A DNA stretch of 5,219 nucleotides from Verrucomicrobiales bacterium (GTDB lineage Bacteria > Verrucomicrobiota > Verrucomicrobiia > Verrucomicrobiales > V1-33). The notes under the pieces were generated by a model, which searched no databases, was not told the origin of the DNA, and was given only the letters and a program-made list of their open reading frames with translations. Positions 1 through 5,219 of this stretch are shown in pieces. Location of the stretch: positions 1 through 5,219 of the forward strand of contig JALRGF010000107.1 of assembly GCA_023253495.1 (NCBI GenBank), written 5' to 3'. Position 1 is the stretch's first letter; the number at the start of each line of letters is the position of its first letter. Both the position numbers and the translations under genes were made by a program.

Positions 1-61
1 TTTTTTCAGACAGTGTTGTTTTTTGCTCGCGCAACCGGCGGTCGCCGTTCTTTTTTACGGG

Positions 62-1426
62 ATGACCCCTGAAAAACCAAAGTACCAAGAAGAACTGACG
101 AAGTTCATGCACAGCCTCGAGCGCCGCAACCCGGGCGAGCCTGAATTCCATCAGGCCGTGCGGGAAGTGATGACCGATGTGCTGCCGTTCGCGATGGAAA
201 GCGGACGGTACAGCGCCGACGGGCTGCTGGAACGCCTCACCGAGCCGGACCGTATTCTATCCTTCCGCGTGACCTGGGAGGATGACCGGGGGCAGGTGCA
301 CGTGAACCGCGGGTGGCGCGTGCAGTTCAATAACGCGATCGGGCCGTACAAGGGCGGGTTGCGCTTCCATCCTGACGTCAACCAGGGGGTGCTCAAATTC
401 CTCGGGTTCGAGCAGATCTTCAAAAACAGCCTGACCGGCCTGCCGATGGGCGGCGCCAAGGGCGGATCGAACTTCGATCCCAAGGGCAAATCCGAGCGCG
501 AGATGATGCGCTTCTGCCAGTCGTTCATGACCGAACTCTGGCGCCACATCGGCGAGGACACCGACGTGCCGGCGGGCGACATCGGGGTCGGGGCACGCGA
601 GGTTTCATATCTTTTCGGCCAGTGGAAGCGCCTGGAAAACCGATTTACCGGCGTGCTCACGGGCAAGGGTCTCGGCTTCGGCGGCAGTCTGATCCGGAAG
701 GAGGCGACGGGCTATGGCGCGGTGTATTTTGCCGACGAGATGTTGAAGGCGAAGGGTGAGTCGCTGGCGGGCAAGAAGTGTTCCGTTTCCGGGTCGGGCA
801 ACGTGTCGTTGTACGCAATCGAAAAGCTGCTGGATTGCGGGGCGGTGGTGGTGAGCGCGTCGGATTCCGGAGGCACGATCCATGAGCCCGGTGGTTTCAC
901 TGCCGAGAAGTTCAAGTGGCTGCGTGATTTGAAGGAGGTCCGGCGGGGGAGGATAGCGGAGTACGCGGAGCATTTTGGCTGCGAGTACCGGGCGGGGTCG
1001 AAGCCCTGGGAGATTGCCTGTGATCTGGCGTTTCCGTGTGCGACGCAGAACGAGCTGGACGCGGCGGACGCGCGGGCCTTGGCAGACCACGGGGCGATCG
1101 CGGTGGTCGAAGGGGCGAACATGCCGTGCACGCCGGAGGCTGTGCATCTGTTTCAGGAGCGCGGCGTCATGTACGCGCCCGGGAAGGCGGCCAATGCCGG
1201 CGGCGTCTCGGTTTCCGGACTGGAGCAGAGCCAGAACTCACTGCGCCTGAGCTGGGGCCGTGAGGAAGTCGACACCCGGCTGCACGGGATCATGCGCACT
1301 ATCCATCGCCAATGCCTCCAGCATGCCGGCCCGCCGATCAACGGGGTGACGAACTACCAGCGGGGCGCGAATATCGGGGGATTCATCCGGGTGGCCGAGG
1401 CCACCCTCGCCCAGGGGTTGCTCTGA
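62..1426 (+). CDS. gdhA: NADP-type glutamate dehydrogenase
   Basis: This 454-residue protein catalyses reductive amination of 2-oxoglutarate with ammonia to give glutamate, normally as a cytoplasmic homohexamer. It aligns by eye along its whole length with E. coli GdhA (about 447 residues), so it looks intact. The N-terminal substrate domain has the three active-site lysines K97 (GPYKGG), K121 (EQIFKN) and K133 (PMGGAKGG) and the catalytic aspartate D173 (DVPAGD); their spacing of 24, 12 and 40 residues equals that of the classical clostridial enzyme. The Rossmann domain has SGSGNV (G244-V248), followed by SASDSGG in the place where NADP-preferring enzymes carry a serine-rich loop. The C-terminal part has ATQNELD, EGANMP and PGKAANAGG. 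The ATG at 62 is preferred because homology begins soon after it. An in-frame TTG at 23 would add 13 unconserved residues. Neither start has a clear Shine-Dalgarno sequence, and no convincing promoter lies in the 61 bases before it. NADP rather than NAD use is inferred from similarity. Confidence 0.96.
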   Translation: MTPEKPKYQEELTKFMHSLERRNPGEPEFHQAVREVMTDVLPFAMESGRYSADGLLERLTEPDRILSFRVTWEDDRGQVHVNRGWRVQFNNAIGPYKGGLRFHPDVNQGVLKFLGFEQIFKNSLTGLPMGGAKGGSNFDPKGKSEREMMRFCQSFMTELWRHIGEDTDVPAGDIGVGAREVSYLFGQWKRLENRFTGVLTGKGLGFGGSLIRKEATGYGAVYFADEMLKAKGESLAGKKCSVSGSGNVSLYAIEKLLDCGAVVVSASDSGGTIHEPGGFTAEKFKWLRDLKEVRRGRIAEYAEHFGCEYRAGSKPWEIACDLAFPCATQNELDAADARALADHGAIAVVEGANMPCTPEAVHLFQERGVMYAPGKAANAGGVSVSGLEQSQNSLRLSWGREEVDTRLHGIMRTIHRQCLQHAGPPINGVTNYQRGANIGGFIRVAEATLAQGLL

Positions 1427-1445
1427 GCGACGGCTGCCAGCCCTC

Positions 1446-1470
1446 CCGCCGGGGATCCTCCGGCCGGCGG
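1446..1470. terminator. GC-rich hairpin after gdhA
   Basis: CCGCCGG (1446-1452) pairs with CCGGCGG (1464-1470) around an 11-base loop that contains a GGATCC. It begins 20 bases after the gdhA stop. There is no T-run after the stem, so it is not a textbook intrinsic terminator. It may slow polymerase or protect the 3' end of the mRNA. Confidence 0.35.
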
Positions 1471-1483
1471 CGGGCCGGGGGAC

Positions 1484-1508
1484 GCGCGGACCGGGTGGCG
1501 GTCCGCGC
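1484..1508. terminator. Perfect 9-bp hairpin between convergent genes, possible bidirectional terminator
   Basis: GCGCGGACC (1484-1492) and GGTCCGCGC (1500-1508) form a perfect 9-bp stem with a 7-base loop. It lies between the stop of gdhA on the + strand and the stop of the hydrolase on the - strand, 11 bases beyond the latter. Its position and strength suggest that it ends transcription from both sides. No U-tract follows on either strand, so this function is inferred. Confidence 0.5.
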
Positions 1509-1519
1509 CGCCGGGCGGT

Positions 1520-3490
1520 TCACGGCAGCCCGGCCAGCCGGCGCAGCGCCGGCAGATCTCCATATTTCAAAGCGCCCGGCAGGAATCCCGCGTCGCGGAA
1601 ATCGGTGACCGAGTCAAAGCGGAAGCCGGTGGATTCCACTTCGGCGCCGGCGAGGGCGCTTTTGGCGAGAAAAGCGGCCGCGGTGCCGAGGGCGGCGGCC
1701 GGCCCGCGGGCGACGAGCCGCACCGACCGGGCCGGGTACTGGGCACGGGTGCGGCAGAACTGCACGAGGGTCAGCACGTCGTGCACGCGCTGGGCAAACA
1801 GCGGGTGGTTGTAGCCGTAGGTGTAGGCGGGCGCCTCGCGCGGGTTCCGGACCAGCGGGTTGGCGGCGCGGCCGGGAGCGAAGAGGCGTGAGAGGGCGAC
1901 GGCGCGGCCGGCGCGCACCTCGGCAAGCGCGGCGTCGGACGGCGCGTCGGTGCCGTCGAGCCACACGACCACGTCGCCATTCCAGTTCTTCGGGTAAAGG
2001 AACACGGCGGCCACCTCTTCGCGGTGGGTCGGGTTGGTCACCACGCCGCGCAGTTCGAGGTGGTCGCCGCGGTCGGTTTTGACCGCGGTCGCATCGTCCC
2101 ACGAGAGACCGGTGCCGGCCTGACCCAGGGTGCGTCCGAGGACCACCTGCCATCCGGTTTCCGCCAGTTCCGGACGGGCCGCGAGTTGTTCTTCGGCGTC
2201 CTCCTTCCAGATCCGGAGCAGACGTTTTTCGAAGGCCGGGCCGACGGCGGCGCCGGATGGGGCCGGGTGGTCGGCGGTCCAGACGGTGAGCTCCTCGCGG
2301 CTCAGGCGCCGGAAATCTTTTTCCACGAGGGCGTGGGCGGGCAGACCGAGGCCGAGGTGACGGTTGAACCACGCGTACATCGCCGCGCGGCTCGGGGCGT
2401 TGAAATTGTGACCGAACTCGGTGCGGTCGTGCAGCGCCAGCTGGTCGGCGGCCCCCAGCCGCGCCCACAACGCCTGCAGCTCGGGAAACCCCTTGGTCGA
2501 AATCTCCCGCGTCCAGTCGTCAGCCGAGGTCAGCATCATCGGCTTCGGCGCAAAGAGAGCGGCCAGCTCGATATTGCCGGTGCCGACGCGCAGACCGCTG
2601 GCATTTTCACAGGTGCAGCCGCCCTGCATCGCCGTCGACACCATCACCGCCGGGAACACCGCGGCCGGCCGCGGGTCAACCGCGCCCAGCAGAAACGTCT
2701 GGGTGCCGCCGCCGCTCGCGCCGGTCACCCCGAGGCGGCGCGGGTCGACGTCCGGCAGCGATTCGAGGAAATCGAGGGCGCGGATCGAATTCCACGTCTG
2801 CAGCCCCATGACGCTCTGGAACCACCCCTCGGCGCGCGGCGAAAACAGCCCCCAGCCGTCCGGAGCATTCATCTCCGGCCGCTGCGTCTTGAACGTGTGC
2901 GCGACCTCCATGCCGATCTGCACGCTGTCGGCGTACCCCAGCATGTCATAGTGAAACACCACACACCCCATGCGCGCGAGGTGGACACAGCGGGCCTGGA
3001 GCGGACTGTGCGCCGCCTCGGCAAAAACCTCGGAGCCGGTGTCGAGCTCGCGCTTCACGCCGGCTTCGCTTTCGTTCATGAACCGCCCGTCCGGCCAGTG
3101 GCCGTGCGGGCAGAGCACCGCCGCCCGTCTGCCATCCGGACCCGAGGCACCCACCCCGGGTTTCGGGCGGTAGAGGCTGCCGGTCACGTAGAACCCGGGA
3201 GCCGATTCAAAAAAGACCCGCTCCACCGTGTAGTCGTCGCGCTCAATGCGACCGTGAACGACCGCTCCGAGCGGCGAGCGCGTCGGCAGCGGCCAGAGGC
3301 CGAGGCTGGCCAGCGTCTGTTCGCGCACCTGCCGCGCGCGGGCATTCCAGACCTCGGTGCTGGCCGGCGGCGACCACGGGAAGTATCCGTCAAGGTCTTT
3401 GGGCGGCTCCAGCCGGACATCGGCGGCGGCGGCGACCGTGGCGGCGGCGAAGACGAGCGGGGCGAGGAAAACCGGAACGGATGCTTTCAT
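1520..3490 (-). CDS. Secreted acetylxylan-esterase-like alpha/beta-hydrolase, two-part
   Basis: This 656-residue protein is probably an exported ester hydrolase, perhaps a carbohydrate (acetylxylan-type) esterase; the substrate is not known. Residues 1-23 form a signal peptide (K2, a hydrophobic stretch, AAA before D24). A mature N-terminal segment, with DLDGYFPW and LGLWPLPTRSPL, resembles large hydrolases common in Verrucomicrobia and Planctomycetes. The catalytic domain covers about residues 90-385. It has LCPHGHW (126-132), the nucleophile elbow GASGGG with S259, a likely acid D325 in ADDWT, and H361 in FGHNFN. The CTCEN motif (292-296) is typical of this group as I recall it. Residues about 395-656 look like a second, decayed hydrolase half: at the expected elbow there is VARGPAAA (593-600) with no serine. 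The start at 3490 gives a clean signal peptide. The frame stays open to 3886, but that stretch is repeats and non-conserved sequence. There is no strong Shine-Dalgarno sequence before the ATG and no clear promoter. Fold and secretion are well supported, the substrate weakly. Confidence 0.88.
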   Translation of the reverse strand: MKASVPVFLAPLVFAAATVAAAADVRLEPPKDLDGYFPWSPPASTEVWNARARQVREQTLASLGLWPLPTRSPLGAVVHGRIERDDYTVERVFFESAPGFYVTGSLYRPKPGVGASGPDGRRAAVLCPHGHWPDGRFMNESEAGVKRELDTGSEVFAEAAHSPLQARCVHLARMGCVVFHYDMLGYADSVQIGMEVAHTFKTQRPEMNAPDGWGLFSPRAEGWFQSVMGLQTWNSIRALDFLESLPDVDPRRLGVTGASGGGTQTFLLGAVDPRPAAVFPAVMVSTAMQGGCTCENASGLRVGTGNIELAALFAPKPMMLTSADDWTREISTKGFPELQALWARLGAADQLALHDRTEFGHNFNAPSRAAMYAWFNRHLGLGLPAHALVEKDFRRLSREELTVWTADHPAPSGAAVGPAFEKRLLRIWKEDAEEQLAARPELAETGWQVVLGRTLGQAGTGLSWDDATAVKTDRGDHLELRGVVTNPTHREEVAAVFLYPKNWNGDVVVWLDGTDAPSDAALAEVRAGRAVALSRLFAPGRAANPLVRNPREAPAYTYGYNHPLFAQRVHDVLTLVQFCRTRAQYPARSVRLVARGPAAALGTAAAFLAKSALAGAEVESTGFRFDSVTDFRDAGFLPGALKYGDLPALRRLAGLP

Positions 3491-3729
3491 GACCGACCAG
3501 CCTAGCCCCGGGCCGCGGACCATTCCAAGTCCGGAATAAAGAACCGTCCACTTTCCAAGGCTTTTCCTTTGAGGGGCGGACGCTCGGAACGCACGAGCCG
3601 AAAAGTGAAGGCCGGCCTGCGTCAAAACCAGCAAAGGCACCCGCTCGTCCAACGCTCCCGCCCCCACCCGATGGGCAAAAATCGAAGACACCCACTCTTC
3701 GGACTCTGCCGGTCCCCCAACGGATAAGC

Positions 3730-3779
3730 GCCCGGCACTTCCACGTCCTTCATCGCCCGGCACTTCCACGCCCCTCATC
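3730..3779. repeat. 25-bp tandem direct repeat, two copies
   Basis: Two adjacent 25-bp units, 3730-3754 and 3755-3779, both begin GCCCGGCACTTCCACG and end CATC, with two mismatches (T/C at unit positions 17 and 20). The last bases of the second unit overlap the first arm of the palindrome that follows, so the tandem repeat and the REP-like cluster are physically joined. A 25-bp unit shifts the reading frame, which argues against a coding repeat. Confidence 0.85.
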
Positions 3780-3790
3780 CCGGAGGGATG
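3776..3790. repeat. REP-like palindrome, copy 1
   Basis: CATCCCGGAGGGATG is a 6-bp inverted repeat (CATCCC/GGGATG) around a GGA loop. The loop gives the element a direction, as in REP sequences. The same 15 bases recur at 3856-3870 in the same orientation. From memory, very similar units are dispersed in Verrucomicrobia genomes; this was not searched. Confidence 0.8.
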
Positions 3791-3801
3791 ACAGCTCATA
3801 G

Positions 3802-3834
3802 CCGGAGGTCGGATCAGAGCGCCGACACCTCCGG
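3802..3834. repeat. Imperfect hairpin between the two REP-like palindromes
   Basis: CCGGAGGT (3802-3809) pairs with ACCTCCGG (3827-3834). The stem can continue with CGG (3810-3812) against CCG (3822-3824) if an AC bulge at 3825-3826 is allowed. It begins 11 bases after palindrome copy 1, which suggests a composite repeat of a short palindrome followed by a longer hairpin. It could form in DNA or RNA on either strand. Confidence 0.7.
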
Positions 3835-3855
3835 TTGTTGTCCCCCCCAGCCACG

Positions 3856-3870
3856 CATCCCGGAGGGATG
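3856..3870. repeat. REP-like palindrome, copy 2
   Basis: This is an exact second copy of the 15-base palindrome at 3776-3790, in the same orientation, with an 80-bp period. The bases after it (CCAGAGGCCGGG) only partly resemble those after copy 1 (ACAGCTCATAGCCGG), so the hairpin that would follow looks decayed or truncated here. Confidence 0.8.
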
Positions 3871-3907
3871 CCAGAGGCCGGGCCATGGGCCTGCTGAGAT
3901 GGCGGCA

Positions 3908-3925
3908 GCGGCACCCGGTTGCCGC
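3908..3925 (-). terminator. Short hairpin just past the M48 gene stop
   Basis: GCGGCA (3908-3913) and TGCCGC (3920-3925) form a 6-bp stem with a 6-base loop, starting 2 bases after the TAA of the M48 gene on the - strand. No U-run follows, so termination is possible but not shown. It is a weak candidate. Confidence 0.3.
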
Positions 3926-3927
3926 GG

Positions 3928-4848
3928 TTATCGTGGCGGGGCACCCGAGGCGCGATCGATCCCGGTGCCTTCCTTGGCGACCTTTTCGATGACCGCCTTG
4001 ATGTGTTCGATGCGGTTGCCGGGGTCGGGGTGGGTTTTGAGGAATTCCGGGCCCCCGCCGCCACCGCCTTTCGCCTTCAGGACCTGCATCACTTTGATCA
4101 GGCCTTTCGGGTCGTAGCCGGCATTGACCATGAAGCGCACGCCGAGGTCATCCGCCTGGTTTTCGTCCTCGCGGCCGTAGCTGGTCGTTTTGACCTGGTA
4201 GATCAGGCCGGCGATCTGCTGCGGATTCATGTTCAGGTCGGCCCCGGCCATGCCGGCGGCCTGGGCGAGGCCGGCCCACAACTGGGATTTGGCCATTTGT
4301 TCGGCGGAGTGGCGTCCGACGACGTGGCCGATTTCGTGGCCGAGCACGCCCGCCACCTCGTCCTCGGTCTCGAGGTACTGGAGCAGTCCGTAGGTGAAGA
4401 AGATCTGGCCTCCGGGCAGGGCGAAAGCATTGACCATTTTCGGGTCGCGGAGCAGGTGGAAATTGAACCGGTATTTCCGGAACTGTTCGGCCCACGCTCC
4501 CTGAGCATTGGCGGCAACCAGTTTGGCGCCCACCTTGTCGACGAGGGCATTGAGTTGCGCGTCCGGGTGTTCGCCACCGCCCTCCTGGGTCATCTGCCCG
4601 ACCGCCTGCAGCCCCATGGCGACTTCCTGCTCGGCGGTCATCGACACCCGCTGCGGCTCGCCGGTCACCGGGTTGTGTTCGACCTTGGTCTTCATGAAGT
4701 AGCTGACCATTGCGAAAGCGGCCACGGCCAGCGCGATCATCAGGCGGGGCGGCAGGGCGCATCCGCGGCGCGGCATGGCTCCGCTCACCGGCAGTTGACG
4801 GCCGCCGCGGCCCCGGGGGTCACGGGAAAAGGGATCGATGTTGGACAT
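3928..4848 (-). CDS. Membrane-anchored M48 family zinc metalloprotease
   Basis: This 306-residue protein is a predicted zinc endopeptidase of the M48 (Ste24/HtpX/BepA-like) family, which commonly acts in envelope protein quality control. A basic, proline- and glycine-rich N-terminus (about 1-35) precedes one hydrophobic segment (about 36-52, LMIALAVAAFAMVSYF). This suggests a cytoplasmic tail and a periplasmic catalytic domain. NAFALPGGQIFFTYGLL (140-156) is the usual strand before the active site. HEIGH (171-175) supplies H171, H175 and the catalytic E172, and E229 in ENQAD (229-233) is the likely third zinc ligand. The family's C-terminal THPDPGNRIEHI follows at 272-283, after a six-glycine run (261-266). 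There is no lipobox; C30 lies ahead of the membrane segment. The start at 4848 has no Shine-Dalgarno sequence. An internal ATG at 4776 (M25) has GGTGAG 7 bases upstream (4784-4789) and keeps the membrane segment, so the true start is uncertain. The natural substrate is unknown. Confidence 0.92.
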   Translation of the reverse strand: MSNIDPFSRDPRGRGGRQLPVSGAMPRRGCALPPRLMIALAVAAFAMVSYFMKTKVEHNPVTGEPQRVSMTAEQEVAMGLQAVGQMTQEGGGEHPDAQLNALVDKVGAKLVAANAQGAWAEQFRKYRFNFHLLRDPKMVNAFALPGGQIFFTYGLLQYLETEDEVAGVLGHEIGHVVGRHSAEQMAKSQLWAGLAQAAGMAGADLNMNPQQIAGLIYQVKTTSYGREDENQADDLGVRFMVNAGYDPKGLIKVMQVLKAKGGGGGGPEFLKTHPDPGNRIEHIKAVIEKVAKEGTGIDRASGAPPR

Positions 4849-4889
4849 GGGATGGATGGGGGAATCGGTACCTGATTCGCAAGCTCCTG

Positions 4890-4918
4890 AGGATACGGAG
4901 CGCGGGCCCGCATGGCAA
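4890..4918 (-). promoter_or_regulatory. Sigma70-like promoter for the M48 protease gene
   Basis: On the - strand TTGCCA (4913-4918; 5 of 6 to TTGACA) and TATCCT (4890-4895; 4 of 6 to TATAAT) are separated by exactly 17 bases. Transcription would start near 4883 and leave a leader of about 35 bases before the ATG at 4848. The box pair is the best I found in the window. It was judged by eye only, and promoter consensus in this phylum may differ. Confidence 0.5.
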
Positions 4919-4950
4919 TCGCTTTTGCGGAAGATACCCTGCAGCGGCCG

Positions 4951-4966
4951 CCGGCGTCACCGCCGG
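4951..4966 (-). terminator. Hairpin after the unidentified gene
   Basis: CCGGCG (4951-4956) pairs with CGCCGG (4961-4966) around a 4-base TCAC loop, about 50 bases beyond the stop of the gene at 5018 and upstream of the M48 promoter. No U-tract follows on the - strand. If it terminates transcription, it separates the two genes into different transcripts, in agreement with the promoter candidate. Confidence 0.35.
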
Positions 4967-5017
4967 ATCAGCGTGCCAGACCGGTGCCATCCGGCGGGCC
5001 TCCGGGTGCCGGGGCGG

Positions 5018-5219
5018 TTACCAGACGCGTTCGATGAATCGTTCGAGCCGGCCTTTCTGGGAATCGGGCTTGGTTTTGCGGCGGCCACCGACCGTCGAGC
5101 TGCCGGAGAGCCGGGTGTCTCCGCGGACAATTTTGGCATCGACGATTTCGATGCGTTTGGCGGGCACGTCATTGGTATCGACGACCGCGCCACTGAGGCG
5201 GTTGAGGACGTCCATGCCC
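5018..5219 (-). CDS. Unidentified protein, C-terminal part, cut by the window edge
   Basis: The last 65 or more codons of a - strand gene end with TAA at 5018-5020; the frame is still open at the window edge. An ATG at 5213-5215 could be the start, but only four bases upstream (GGGC) are visible, so a longer gene entering from outside is at least as likely. The visible protein is charged and mixed: VVDTNDVPAKRIEIVDAKIV looks like beta-strand material, a Ser/Gly stretch (SGSSTVGG) follows, then a basic segment (GRRKTKPDSQKGR), and it ends ERFIERVW. I do not recognise a family and see no signal peptide, membrane segment or metal-binding motif. Codon use is G+C-rich like its neighbours, which supports a real gene. 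It has the same direction as the M48 gene, 169 bases away. Confidence 0.6.
   Translation of the reverse strand, partial: GMDVLNRLSGAVVDTNDVPAKRIEIVDAKIVRGDTRLSGSSTVGGRRKTKPDSQKGRLERFIERVW

Larger units (their letters stand above)
3491..3927. other. 437-bp intergenic region with repeats, no gene seen
   Basis: This gap separates the start of the hydrolase gene from the stop of the M48 protease gene. The half near the hydrolase (3491-3729) must hold its promoter and leader if it is transcribed alone, but I find no hexamer pair close to consensus. A TTGACG on the - strand (3620-3625) has no matching -10 box at 16-18 bases. The other half (3730-3870) is built of repeats, described separately. Open frames here continue from neighbouring genes or cross the repeats and show no protein-like pattern. 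Confidence 0.7.

Noticed and set aside
23..34. TTGC-TCGC-GCAA inverted repeat ahead of gdhA as an operator
   Set aside because: A 4-bp arm is too short to stand out from chance, and no second copy or regulator gene is visible.
23..61. Earlier TTG start for glutamate dehydrogenase
   Set aside because: The added residues have no counterpart in known GdhA proteins and no Shine-Dalgarno sequence precedes the TTG.
2024..3505. 493-codon open frame on the + strand across the hydrolase gene
   Set aside because: It lies antisense to a well-supported gene with a catalytic triad and signal peptide. Its product is rich in Arg, Gly and His with no motif, as expected from the complement of a G+C-rich gene.
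3620..3625. TTGACG as the -35 box of a hydrolase promoter
   Set aside because: No -10-like hexamer lies at 16-18 bases; the 17-base position reads TTCGGC.
3776..3870. CRISPR array
   Set aside because: Only two 15-base palindromes are present, with no regular spacers and no cas gene in the window.
3491..3886. Upstream extension of the hydrolase frame (132 more codons)
   Set aside because: It runs through the tandem repeats and a palindrome, bears no hydrolase similarity, and would bury the signal peptide inside the protein.
3919..4875. 318-codon open frame on the + strand across the M48 gene
   Set aside because: It mirrors the M48 gene almost exactly, has no recognisable domain, and its His/Asp/Val-rich repeats are what reverse-complement coding gives.

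Overview
The window is G+C-rich (about two thirds G+C by eye) and carries four protein genes: one on the + strand and three on the - strand. The proteins and a short repeat around CATCCCGGAGGGATG fit a Verrucomicrobia-type genome, perhaps close to Opitutaceae. That placement rests on recalled resemblance to proteins and repeats of that phylum, not on a search, and related Planctomycetes or Acidobacteria cannot be excluded from sequence alone.

Layout: 62-1426 (+) is a complete NADP-type glutamate dehydrogenase (gdhA), which joins ammonia to 2-oxoglutarate. It converges on 1520-3490 (-), a secreted two-part alpha/beta-hydrolase of the acetylxylan-esterase-like group. The 93-bp gap between their stop codons holds two GC-rich hairpins, one with a perfect 9-bp stem. 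Positions 3491-3927 contain no gene; they hold a 25-bp tandem repeat and a REP-like cluster of palindromes. At 3928-4848 (-) is a membrane-anchored M48 zinc metalloprotease with HEIGH and a downstream glutamate ligand, preceded by a fair sigma70-like promoter at 4890-4918. At 5018-5219 (-) is the 3' end of an unrecognised gene that runs off the window.

The genes do not form an obvious pathway. Glutamate dehydrogenase is cytoplasmic nitrogen metabolism, the hydrolase is exported and probably acts on an ester-bearing carbohydrate or similar substrate, and the protease probably works in envelope quality control. The large repeat-bearing gap suggests that the hydrolase and protease are transcribed separately. 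I see no phage, transposase, CRISPR, RNA gene or defence system. The least understood items are the hydrolase's degenerate second half, the repeat cluster and the unidentified truncated gene.
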